Origin: JAXMAF01 sp046350555
GTDB taxonomy: Bacteria; Planctomycetota; Phycisphaerae; Phycisphaerales; SM1A02
Length of the DNA stretch: 64,000 nt
Assembly (NCBI GenBank): GCA_046350555.1
Contig: JAXMAF010000005.1
Span: forward strand, 248,001 to 312,000
Direction: 5' to 3'
Shown here: positions 19,971-27,971 of the stretch, one piece after another
How positions within the stretch are numbered: the stretch's first letter is position 1
Layout of the letters: every line of letters begins with the position of its first letter
The notes under the pieces: model-generated
What the model was told of the DNA's origin: nothing
Database searches by the model: none
What the model saw: the letters and a program-made list of their open reading frames with translations, nothing else
Position numbers and translations under genes: made by a program

Positions 19971-22085
19971 ATGATCATCCTCCCTCGCGCCATCTGCAAC
20001 GACCTTCCCTCGGCGACGCGCCGCGAATGGCTGACGACCGACGGACTCGGCGGCTACGCATGCGGCACCGTGGGGCGGTTTCGGCGCGCATCACGGCCTG
20101 CTCGTGGCGGCGACCGCGCCGCCGGGGAGCCGGGTGCTCCTGCTCGCGCGCTCGACGCGGAGGTCAACATCGGCGCGCCATCGTTCCGCTGGCGTGCAAT
20201 CGCTGGGCGGACGGCTCGGTCTCGCCGCGGGGAGACGTTCACATCGAGTCGTCCACCTGCTGGACAGACGCCGACCAGCGCTACGCCATCGGCGGCGTCG
20301 CCCTCGATCGCGAGATCTGATGCGCCACGGCGAGCCCACCACGTGCGCAAGCGCTGGACGCTCCGGCGAGGTGGACCGCCCTGCCGCGCCTCGCGCTGGC
20401 GTCGCGCTGCTCGCACCACGCCGTGGCGACCGGAAACGAACCGCTGCCGACGACGTCGCCATCGCCGACGGCGTCGTGGTCGGCGGGCGCCCGCCACGCC
20501 CTCGTGCGCGCCGACCGCGGCAAGCCCGGCCGCGGAAGCGCGGGGCGAACGATGGAGGAACTACCTGCTCGCCATGGAGCGAGCCGCGGGTACGACGCCG
20601 TCGACGCGCATGATCACGGCGCGACGCCGAAGCGACGTTGCGAACGGGCGAGTCGGTGACGGTCGTGGCCGTGCCGCCGTGGTCGGAACAGCGCCGCTGG
20701 CGACGCGTCGAAGGACGCGGCGGCGACGCGTCCGCTCGATGTGGCGGCCCCGGCGACACGAGCAACGGACGAGCGCGAGGCCGCTCCTCGCGCAGGCTGG
20801 CATTCGGGGCGGCGGGCGCCGCGAGCGGCGGCTCGGCGGCGGGCCTCGACGATGACCGGATCGACACGCGCCGCCGCACGGCCGTCGATGCGCCGCGGCC
20901 GCGCCTCGTGCTCGCGGCCGACCAGTTCATCGTGCGACGACGTCTTCCGTCCGCGGGCGGGCGCGGCGGATGCGCCGTTCGCGCGGCGAGTCCTCGGCCA
21001 GCGGCGCGTCGGTGATGGCGGCTACCCCCGGTTCGAGGACTGGGGACGCGACACGATGATCGCCCTTCCCGGGCTCTGCCTGGCGACCGGTCGGCTCGAC
21101 GAGGCCCGACAGATCCTGCGGACCTTCGCGGCGAGCGTCGATCGGGGCATGATCCCCAACCGCTTCCCCGATGAGGGCGGCGCGCCGGAGTACCACACCG
21201 TGGACGCGACGCTCTGGTTCGTCGAGGCGATCGCCCGCATGCACGCCCGCACGCAGGACGACGCGCTGCTTCGGGAGCTCTGGCCCAAGCTCGAGGAGAT
21301 CGTGCCGCCACGTCGAGGGCACGCGACATGGCATCAAGGTCGATCCGGTCGACGGCCTGCTTCGCGCCGGGGAGCCGGGGGTGCAGCTCACCTGGATGGA
21401 CGCGAAGATCGGCGACCGCGTCGTCACCCCACGGATCGGCAAGCCGGTCGAGATCGCGGCGCTCTGGTACTCGGCGCTGCGGCGGCTCGCGACGTTCGCC
21501 GATCGCCTGGGCATGCCTCTGGGCTCGTTCGCGCCAGCGCAACTGCGCGACATGGCCGAACGGCGCGGCGCGGCGCCGCGGCGTTCCGGAACACCGCGAC
21601 CGGATGTCTCTTCGACGTGATCGACGCGCCCGGCCGCGGTGCCGGGGGCGAGCGACTGGCCGACGACGGCTCGATCCGGCCCAACCAGCTTGTCGCCGCG
21701 GGTCTCGCGGAGTCGCCCGTCGACGACGAGACGGCGAAGGCGATCGTCGAGGTCTGCACGCGCGACCTTCTCACGTCGCACGGGCTCCGGACCCTGAGTC
21801 GGCGCGACCCGCTCTATCGCCCTCGCTACGAAGGCGACCAGGCCGACCCGCGACGCCGCGTACCACCAGGCACCGTCTGGGCGTGGCTGATTGACCGTAC
21901 GTCGCGCGCGCGCCGCCACGCGCGACGCGCGCCGGCGCGACGCCCGAGGGCGTCGCCGCTGCACCTTCAGGACGCCGGCCTCGGGTCGGTCAGCGAGGTC
22001 TTCGACGGCGATGCGCCCCATTGGCCCGGCGGCTGCCGCGCAGGTGGCCGGAGCGTCAGCGCTCCTCGACTCGATATCCGCGTAG
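19971..22085 (+). pseudogene. Amylo-alpha-1,6-glucosidase/glycogen debranching-type enzyme (GH133-like), frame disrupted
   Basis: Starts ATG 19971 with AICNDLPSATRREWLTTDGLGGYACGTV, the hallmark N-terminus of bacterial debranching enzyme domain proteins (split here: CNDLPSATRREWL, then TDGLGGYACGTV). The frame then shifts many times, but each expected block is found: HHGLLVAATAPPGSRVLLLAR (about 20,085-20,150), YAIGGVALDREI (about 20,280), the catalytic-domain signature FEDWGRDTMIALPGL (about 21,030-21,075), NRFPDEGGAPEYHTVDATLWF, LTWMDAKIG (about 21,390), GTVWAWLI (about 21,870) and SEVFDGDAPH (about 22,000), ending SALLDSI before TAG 22,083. The enzyme hydrolyses alpha-1,6 branches of glycogen-like glucans. 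As written it cannot make a full protein; conservation of all blocks argues for sequence errors or recent inactivation. Confidence 0.8.
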
Positions 22086-22239
22086 TCGGGCGCATGCCAA
22101 GGGGCGAGAACTGTCGCGCACGCGCCATTGCCTTGGTCCCACGGCCATCTTTTCGGCTTCACCCTTCTCCCGGCTCCTGTATGCTCGTCGCGCCGGAACT
22201 CGCCGGGCGCTCCCGTCCCGACACCGAAGGGTTCCCGTC

Positions 22240-23601
22240 ATGACCGACCTGTCCGCTTCGACCGGCCCGAACACACCCGCCGACATCGACCTCAACGTCT
22301 CGCGCCGCTCGTTCGCCGCCGGGCGTCGCGGCCGCGGGCGTCGCGATGCTCGCCGCGAACGCCGCTGATCAACCGGTCGCGCGCCGCCCAAGACGCCGGC
22401 GCCGAAGGGCAAGGCGGCGAGGCGCGTCGCCGAAGGCCAGCCGATCAAGCTCGGCGTGATCGGAACGGGCGGCATGGGCACCGGCCACTGCCAGTCGATC
22501 CTCGGACTGGTGCAGCAAGGCAAGGAGAACGTCGAGATCCTGGCGCTCGCCGACGTCTGCGACCCGCGCGTCATGGCCGCCAAGGCGATCTGCGAGAAGG
22601 AGCAGGGCGGGCGCACGGTCGAGACGTACCGCGACTACAAGAAGCTCCTCGAGCGCGACGACATCAACGCCGTGCTCATCGCGGCGCCGGAGCACTGGCA
22701 CGCCCGGATCGCGGCCGACGCGATCCTCGCCGGCAAGGACGTCTACCTCGAGAAGCCGATGACGTTGAACCTTCCCGACGCGCTCTTCCTGCGCAGCGTC
22801 GCGATGGCGAACCCCGACACGATCGTGCAGGTCGGCACGCAGATGACCCGCCTTCCGAAGTACCCGGCGGCGCGCCAGGCGATCAAGGACGGCCTCATCG
22901 GCAAGCCGGTCTGGAGCCAGACGAGCTACTGCCGCAACAACAAGGAAGGCGAGTGGCTCTACTACTCGATCGATCCGGCGTGGAAGCCCGGCGAGAACCT
23001 GGACTGGGAGGCGTGGTGCGGGCCAATGGGCAAGCAGGCGTGGGATCCCGAGGTGTACGCCCGGTGGCGTCGCTACCGGAAGTTCTCCACGGGAATCATC
23101 GGCGACCTGCTCGTGCACGTCATGACGCCGCTGACGCTCGCCCTCGACATGGGTTGGCCGACGCGCGTCGTCGCCTCGGGCGGCCACTACGTCGACAAGA
23201 AGATGGAGAACCACGACCAGGTCAACATCAACGTCGAGTTCGAGGGCGATCACACGATGATCGTCGCCGGCAGCACGTGCAACGAGAACGGCCTTCCGAT
23301 CCTGATCCGCGGCCACAAGGGGTCGCTCGAGCTCGGCGGGCGCCACGTGCAGTTCCGTCCGGAGCGCATCTTCGTGGACGAGGGACTCGAGGAGAAGAAG
23401 ATCGAGTGCGAGGACATCGGCAACGACCAGGACGTCCACCGGCTCAACTTCTTCAAGTGCGTGCGCACGCGGCAGAAGCCCGACAGCGACATCGAGCAGG
23501 GCGCCAAGGTGATGGTGATCGTGGACCTCGCCACCCGTTCGCTGTGGGACGGCGGCGCGTACCGATTCGACCCGAAGACGATGACGGCGTGGAAGGTGTG
23601 A
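22240..23601 (+). CDS. Tat-exported Gfo/Idh/MocA family oxidoreductase (two compensating indels in signal region)
   Basis: ATG 22240 begins a leader ending VSRRSFAA, a twin-arginine motif. The frame then leaves and returns (about 22,322 to 22,385), with the hydrophobic part AAGVAMLAANAA readable in the shifted frame. From 22,456 a 381-codon stretch is uninterrupted. The NAD(P)-binding Rossmann motif is LGVIGTGGMGTGH; VLIAAPEHWHARIAADAILAGK and VYLEKPMTLN carry the conserved EKP lysine of the family. The C-terminal dimerisation domain holds GIIGDLLVHVMTPL (usual H for catalysis) and RSLWDGGAYRFD. Planctomycetes encode large numbers of such exported oxidoreductases with unknown sugar-like substrates. 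The stop overlaps the ApbE start (GTGA). Confidence 0.87.
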
Positions 23602-24854
23602 GACGGTCCGAGGCGTGCACGCGCGCCGGTGCGAAGGCGCGGCGGGGACGCGAGGACGGCGACGCCCCGGGCGGCGGCGCGGCGACGTGGTCGTGTCTGC
23701 GCCTCGCCTCGTCGGCCATGGGCACGCGCTTCGAGCTCGTGCTCGTCGACGACGGGCGAGGCGACGCCCGGCTTCGCGCCGCCGGCGAGTCGGCCTTGGC
23801 CGAGATCGCCGAATGCGACGCGCGGCTGAGCCGATTCCGGCGCGATTCCGCGATCGCGTTCATCGAGCGCGAGGCCGTGGATCGCGCCGTGCCGCTCGAC
23901 GAGCCGACCTTCGCGCTCTTCGCCGAGGCCCTCGACGTCTGGGAGCGTTCCGGCGGCCTCTTCGATCTCGCCGTCGGCGGCGCGATGGAACGGTGGGGAT
24001 TGCATCCCCAGTCGGACCGCGCTGCGCGGGAGTCGGACCGCGATGCGCGGGGGTCGGACCGCGCTGCGCGGGGGCCGGACCGCGCTGCGGGGGCCGAGGA
24101 GTCGGCGCCCGCGGGAGACGAACCGCGGAGTGCGCTCGACGACGAGGTGCGCACCACCATGCCGCCATTCGCGCTCGATGCCGCGAGGCGGACGATCCGG
24201 CTGCTGCGCCCCGATGTACACCTCGACCTCGGCGGCATCGCCAAGGGACATGCCCTCGATCTGGCCGCGGACGTGCTGCGCGAGGCCGGCGTGCGCGCGG
24301 CGCTGCTCCACGGTGGAACGAGCGCCATCGTGGCGATCGGCGCTCCGCCGGAGGTCGATCGCCTTACGACCGACGCTGCTCGCCGCGGCGCCCATGTTGG
24401 CGCGGCGATGCACGCCCACGCCGGGATCGATGCGCGCGCCGGCGATGACGATCACGGTCACGATCACGATCATGATCACGATGACGCCTGCGACGACGGC
24501 TGGACCATCGCGATCGCCGCCGGATCCAACGGCGACGCCGATCGCCCCCGCCTGCACGTGCGCCTCCGCGACGCGGCGATGTGCGTCTCGGCGCCGCACG
24601 GACGCGTGGCGGATGGAGCGCACCACATCCTCGATCCGCGGACCGGCGCCCCCGCGGCCCTTGGCGAGATCGCCGAACTGGCCGCGATCGTCGGCCCGCG
24701 CGCCCGCGGCTGCGACGCGTGGACGAAGCCGGCGCTCTTGCGGCGCACCCGTCCGTCGGGCCTGCCACACGACCTGACGAGCATCGTCATCGAGGCCGGC
24801 CGCGTCGACATCCAAGGGCCGGCCCGAGACGCCTGCTGCCGGCTTCGACCATGA
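23598..24854 (+). CDS. apbE: ApbE-like FAD:protein FMN transferase
   Basis: 418 residues from GTG 23598, overlapping the preceding stop by 4 bp. Motifs of ApbE: SSAMGTRFELVL at the start of the domain, FDLAVGGAMERWGL, LDLGGIAKGHALDLAADVL (the GGIAKG flavin-binding signature), ALLHGGTSAIVAIG and HHILDPRTGAP, a slightly altered form of the D-P-x-T-G motif. ApbE attaches FMN through a phosphoester to Thr/Ser in target proteins such as NqrB/NqrC and RnfG. Two inserts are unusual: four 7-residue SDRAARG-type repeats (about 139-166) and a His/Asp run DDDHGHDHDHDHDD (about 283-296). No signal peptide or lipobox is visible, although many ApbE proteins are exported lipoproteins. Sits between two Gfo/Idh/MocA genes. 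Confidence 0.87.
   Translation: MRRSEACTRAGAKARRGREDGDAPGGGAATWSCLRLASSAMGTRFELVLVDDGRGDARLRAAGESALAEIAECDARLSRFRRDSAIAFIEREAVDRAVPLDEPTFALFAEALDVWERSGGLFDLAVGGAMERWGLHPQSDRAARESDRDARGSDRAARGPDRAAGAEESAPAGDEPRSALDDEVRTTMPPFALDAARRTIRLLRPDVHLDLGGIAKGHALDLAADVLREAGVRAALLHGGTSAIVAIGAPPEVDRLTTDAARRGAHVGAAMHAHAGIDARAGDDDHGHDHDHDHDDACDDGWTIAIAAGSNGDADRPRLHVRLRDAAMCVSAPHGRVADGAHHILDPRTGAPAALGEIAELAAIVGPRARGCDAWTKPALLRRTRPSGLPHDLTSIVIEAGRVDIQGPARDACCRLRP
24011..24094. repeat. 21-bp tandem repeat inside apbE
   Basis: Four imperfect 21-bp units around GTCGGACCGCGCTGCGCGGG encode SDRAARE, SDRDARG, SDRAARG and PDRAAGA. The unit is a multiple of three, so copy-number change would keep the frame. Confidence 0.85.
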
Positions 24855-24902
24855 ACCGCCCGTGGCCGCCACGATCACGCCCCGCGAGCGCAGGCCTCCA
24901 AC

Positions 24903-24985
24903 CTCGCCACGGACTCCCATCTCAAGACTCGTGACTCCCGACTCCCCGCCCACGTCTCCCCACCCTACGACTCCCCGGACGCATC
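24903..24985. repeat. Pyrimidine-rich GACTCCC repeat in the apbE-Gfo gap
   Basis: The 133-bp gap before the second oxidoreductase contains repeated GACTCCC/GACTCCCC units. On the other strand this reads as GGGAGTC repeats, similar to the GGGAGTT-type array at 45,765-45,842. No promoter or hairpin is evident in it. Confidence 0.55.
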
Positions 24986-24987
24986 CC

Positions 24988-26223
24988 ATGCAACCACTCG
25001 ATCGACGCGCGTTCATCGCTTCCTCGGCAGGTCTCGCCGCCGTCGCCTTCATGCCCGATCTCTCGCTCGCATCGCCGATCGCCGCGGCGGACGGGGCGCT
25101 CGGCATCGCGGTGATCGGCGCGGGTCGCCAGGGTCGCGCGATCATGGGCGAGCTCCAGAAGATCGCCGCCGCCAGGATCGTCGCGCTGGTCGACAACGAC
25201 GCGGGTCGGCTCCGGTCGGGACTGGGGCGCGCCGCTGGCGCCGAAGGACTCGACGACTACCGCAAGGCGCTCGATCGCAAGGATGTGCAGGCGGTCGTCG
25301 TCGCCACGCCGACGCAGGAGCACCGGCGGATCGCCGTCGACGCGATGGCTGCGGGCAAGCACGTCTACTGCGAGGCGCCCCTGGCCAACACCGTCGACGA
25401 CGCTCGGGCGATCGCCGCGGCCGCCGCGAAGGCGACCGGCGTCTTCGCCGCCGGCTTCGAGGGTCGATCGAACCCGGTGTACAAGCTCGCCCGCACCTTC
25501 TATCGGTCCGAGTCGGTGAAGACGCTGGTCGCGGTGCGCACCCAGAACATGCAGAAGACCTCGTGGCGCTTCCCGACCAGCGATCCGGCGCGCGAGAAGG
25601 CCGTCAACTGGCGGCTCGATCCGGCGATCTCCATCGGCCTCGCCGGCGAGCTCGGCGTGCAGCAGTTCGACGTCGTGCGCTGGTACACGGGGCTCGAGCC
25701 GACGGCGATCGAAGGCGCTGGCTCGATCCGGCTGTGGGACGACGGACGCAAGATCCCCGACACCGTGGACGTCGCGCTGCGGCTCGCCAACGGCGCCCGC
25801 GCGACGTGGCTCGGCACGCTGGCGAGCAGCTACGAGGGCCGGCACGAGGTCTTCTACGGCGAGAACGCGACGATCAAGCTCGCGTGGACGCACGGCTGGA
25901 TGTTCAAGGAGGCCGACGCGCCGACGCAGGGCTGGGAGGTCTACGCCAACAAGCAGCAGTTCCACAACGACGAGGGCATCACGCTCATCGCCGACGCGAC
26001 CAAGCTCGCCTCGCAGGGCAAGCTGAAGGAAGGCGTGGGGCTTCCGAATCCCTCGCTCTACTACGCGATGGACGACTTCGTGCGCGCGTGCCTGGAGAAG
26101 AAGCCCGTCGGCTGCGACGCGGTCGAGGGATTCCGGTCGACGGTCGTCGGAATCCTCGCCAATCAGGCGGTGGTCGCCAACGGCGAGGTCAAGGTCGACG
26201 CGGGCGCGCTCAGCGTCGGCTGA
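24988..26223 (+). CDS. Tat-exported Gfo/Idh/MocA family oxidoreductase, second paralogue
   Basis: 411 residues from ATG 24988; the frame is open upstream, but that part translates a pyrimidine-rich repeat and is rejected. LDRRAFIASSAGLAAVAF is a twin-arginine signal. The dinucleotide-binding motif is IAVIGAGRQGRAIMGEL; AVVVATPTQEHRRIAVDAMAAGK and VYCEAPLANTVDDAR follow, so the usual EKP lysine is replaced by Ala in EAP. That is a departure from the catalytic consensus and may mean altered chemistry. The C-terminal domain has ELGVQQFDVVRWYTGLEP. Only distantly similar to the first paralogue. ApbE lies directly upstream; a CxxCH membrane protein follows 72 bp downstream. Confidence 0.88.
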   Translation: MQPLDRRAFIASSAGLAAVAFMPDLSLASPIAAADGALGIAVIGAGRQGRAIMGELQKIAAARIVALVDNDAGRLRSGLGRAAGAEGLDDYRKALDRKDVQAVVVATPTQEHRRIAVDAMAAGKHVYCEAPLANTVDDARAIAAAAAKATGVFAAGFEGRSNPVYKLARTFYRSESVKTLVAVRTQNMQKTSWRFPTSDPAREKAVNWRLDPAISIGLAGELGVQQFDVVRWYTGLEPTAIEGAGSIRLWDDGRKIPDTVDVALRLANGARATWLGTLASSYEGRHEVFYGENATIKLAWTHGWMFKEADAPTQGWEVYANKQQFHNDEGITLIADATKLASQGKLKEGVGLPNPSLYYAMDDFVRACLEKKPVGCDAVEGFRSTVVGILANQAVVANGEVKVDAGALSVG

Positions 26224-26295
26224 CGGCGACCGACCGTCCCGGCACGGCGCACGCGGGCGCTGGCGGATCGCGCCGACTCGCGCGATGATGCCCCC

Positions 26296-27099
26296 ATGCC
26301 CGTCGACCCGACGATCCGTCCTCGCCTGCGCTCCATGGGCGCCGGCGCCCGCCTCGGCCTGACCGCCCTGATCGCCGTGCTCTTCATCGGCCTCGTCGCG
26401 TCCGGCGCTCACCTCTACCTGCATCACCAGAACCGGGACGAGGAGCCGGGGCTCTCGATGATCGATCTCAAGGGCGCGTATCACGGCGTCCAGGTTCCGT
26501 CGCGGCTCCGCGTGGCGCTGGCCGAGGGTCATCCGCAGGGACTTCCGGCCGCGGCGCGGGATGCGCTCGCCAAGTGGCTCGCGAAGGACGCCGATGCGAT
26601 CAGCCGCGAGTACGACAACCTCGATCTCGGCGACCTGGCGCCATCCGAGCTGATCGCCGCCAACTGCCTGACGTGCCACGACCGCGCCAACGCGGTCGGG
26701 AAGGGTGGCGGCCTGGCGCTCGACTCGTGGGAGTCGGTCAAGCGGGTCGCGATCTCGAAGGACATCTCGCCGGCGCCGATTCCGATCCTGGTGGCGTCCA
26801 CGCACGCGCATGCGCTCACGCTCGCGACCCTCGGCGTCGTCGTCGCCATGCTTCTCTGGTTCACTCGCTGGCCGCGCGGCGTGGCGAGCGTGCTCGTCTT
26901 CGCGATGGGCGTCGGGCTGCTGTTCGACATCGGTGGCTGGTGGGCGGCGCGGTCGTTCGAGTCGGCCGTGTACGCGATCGCCATCGGCGGAGCCGCCTTC
27001 AATCTCGCCCTGGCGATCGGACTGCTCCTCGTGCTCGCGGAGCTCTGGTTGCCCGGTCGCGCTGGCGGGAGCGGCGATGTGACCACGCGCGGTTCGTAG
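26296..27099 (+). CDS. Membrane protein with a single CxxCH heme-binding motif
   Basis: 267 residues. One N-terminal transmembrane helix (LTALIAVLFIGLVASGAHLYL, about residues 21-41) is followed by an extracytoplasmic segment of about 130 residues containing ANCLTCHDRA, a CxxCH motif with Cys124, Cys127 and His128. Four further helices make up the C-terminal half (AHALTLATLGVVVAMLLWF through ALAIGLLLVLAELWL). This is compatible with a membrane-bound mono-heme c-type cytochrome-like protein; no second axial ligand or known family is recognised. Its place at the end of the Gfo-ApbE-Gfo group suggests a link to extracytoplasmic electron transfer, which is inference. Confidence 0.72.
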   Translation: MPVDPTIRPRLRSMGAGARLGLTALIAVLFIGLVASGAHLYLHHQNRDEEPGLSMIDLKGAYHGVQVPSRLRVALAEGHPQGLPAAARDALAKWLAKDADAISREYDNLDLGDLAPSELIAANCLTCHDRANAVGKGGGLALDSWESVKRVAISKDISPAPIPILVASTHAHALTLATLGVVVAMLLWFTRWPRGVASVLVFAMGVGLLFDIGGWWAARSFESAVYAIAIGGAAFNLALAIGLLLVLAELWLPGRAGGSGDVTTRGS

Positions 27100-27191
27100 C
27101 GCCCCGTCGCGCTCCGGACCTCGCATCGGCCGCTTCGTGCAACCGCCTCCGTCCGGTTCCAAAGAACGTCGCGACGAACGGTCCGCGTCTT

Positions 27192-27256
27192 TCGCCCTCT
27201 TGTCTCGCCCTTTTGTCTCGACCTCTCGTTTCGACCTCTCGTTTCGCCCTCTTGGG
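27192..27256. repeat. 13-bp tandem pyrimidine repeat upstream of a zinc-ribbon gene
   Basis: Five consecutive 13-bp units (consensus TCGMCCTCTYGTY, for example TCGACCTCTCGTT twice in a row) run directly into the GGGGAGG ribosome-binding site of the gene at 27,269. The coding strand is almost purely pyrimidine here. Confidence 0.8.
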
Positions 27257-27268
27257 GAGGAGCCTGCG

Positions 27269-27907
27269 ATGGCGAGCTGTCCGAACTGCGGGGCACCCAT
27301 CGCTGGCGCGCACGACGCATGGTGCGCGCACTGCGGCGTCGCGCTTCCCGCGAGCCACGACGATCCGGCAGTCGCAGGATCTGGCGATGCATCGAGCGCC
27401 CCATGGGCGGGCTGGCCCGAGCGCGCCGGCCCGGAGGAGAACTCGCCCGCCGCGCCGGACGATCGCGACCAGCCGGGCGGTGCAGTCGGGGCACGCGAGG
27501 CGCGCCACTCGACCAGCCCGGCGCCGGACATCTCGGCCACCGGCATCGCCTGCATCCAGTGCGGCTACGACGTCAGCGGAACGGCGCTCGGCGCCGTCTG
27601 TCCCGAGTGCGGCACGCCGGTCATGGATTCGATCCCGAGGCCGCCGTTGCCGGGGCTGACGCGCGCGACCGCATCGGGGCTGCCATCGTCTTCGCTGCCC
27701 GGCTGGTCGCTGGGGCTTGGCCTGCTCTCGCTCTGCTGCTCGCCGGTCGGAATCGCAGCGGTCATCCTCGGGGTTGCTGCGAGGCGGGCGATCCGCGAGG
27801 GGCGGTGCGATCCGGCGGGTGGCGGCACGGCGCTCGTCGGCATCGTGCTCGGCGCGATCGGAACCGCGCTCTTCGTCGGGCAGTTGATCTCCGCGCTGGC
27901 GCGGTGA
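27269..27907 (+). CDS. Zinc-ribbon membrane protein with DUF4190-like C-terminus
   Basis: 212 residues from ATG 27269, preceded by a clear Shine-Dalgarno GGGGAGG. Four Cys pairs form two zinc ribbons: CPNCG and CAHCG near the N-terminus, then CIQCGYDVSG and CPECGTP around residues 94-117. Between them is a low-complexity Ala/Pro/Asp linker. The C-terminus has two hydrophobic helices (GWSLGLGLLSLCCSPVGIAAVILG and GGTALVGIVLGAIGTALFVG) in the arrangement of DUF4190 proteins. The CGYD...CPECG ribbon is typical of small planctomycete membrane proteins. Function unknown. Converges with the metalloprotease gene. Confidence 0.8.
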   Translation: MASCPNCGAPIAGAHDAWCAHCGVALPASHDDPAVAGSGDASSAPWAGWPERAGPEENSPAAPDDRDQPGGAVGAREARHSTSPAPDISATGIACIQCGYDVSGTALGAVCPECGTPVMDSIPRPPLPGLTRATASGLPSSSLPGWSLGLGLLSLCCSPVGIAAVILGVAARRAIREGRCDPAGGGTALVGIVLGAIGTALFVGQLISALAR

Positions 27908-27971
27908 TGCGTGCCCAGGTTGATGCTCGCGCCTCATTCAAGCCAACTCCGCCGTCAGACGCCGCTGGGGA

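Noticed and set aside
24862..24987. Upstream extension of the second oxidoreductase by 42 codons
   Set aside because: It translates a pyrimidine-rich simple repeat; the ATG at 24,988 places the twin-arginine motif correctly.
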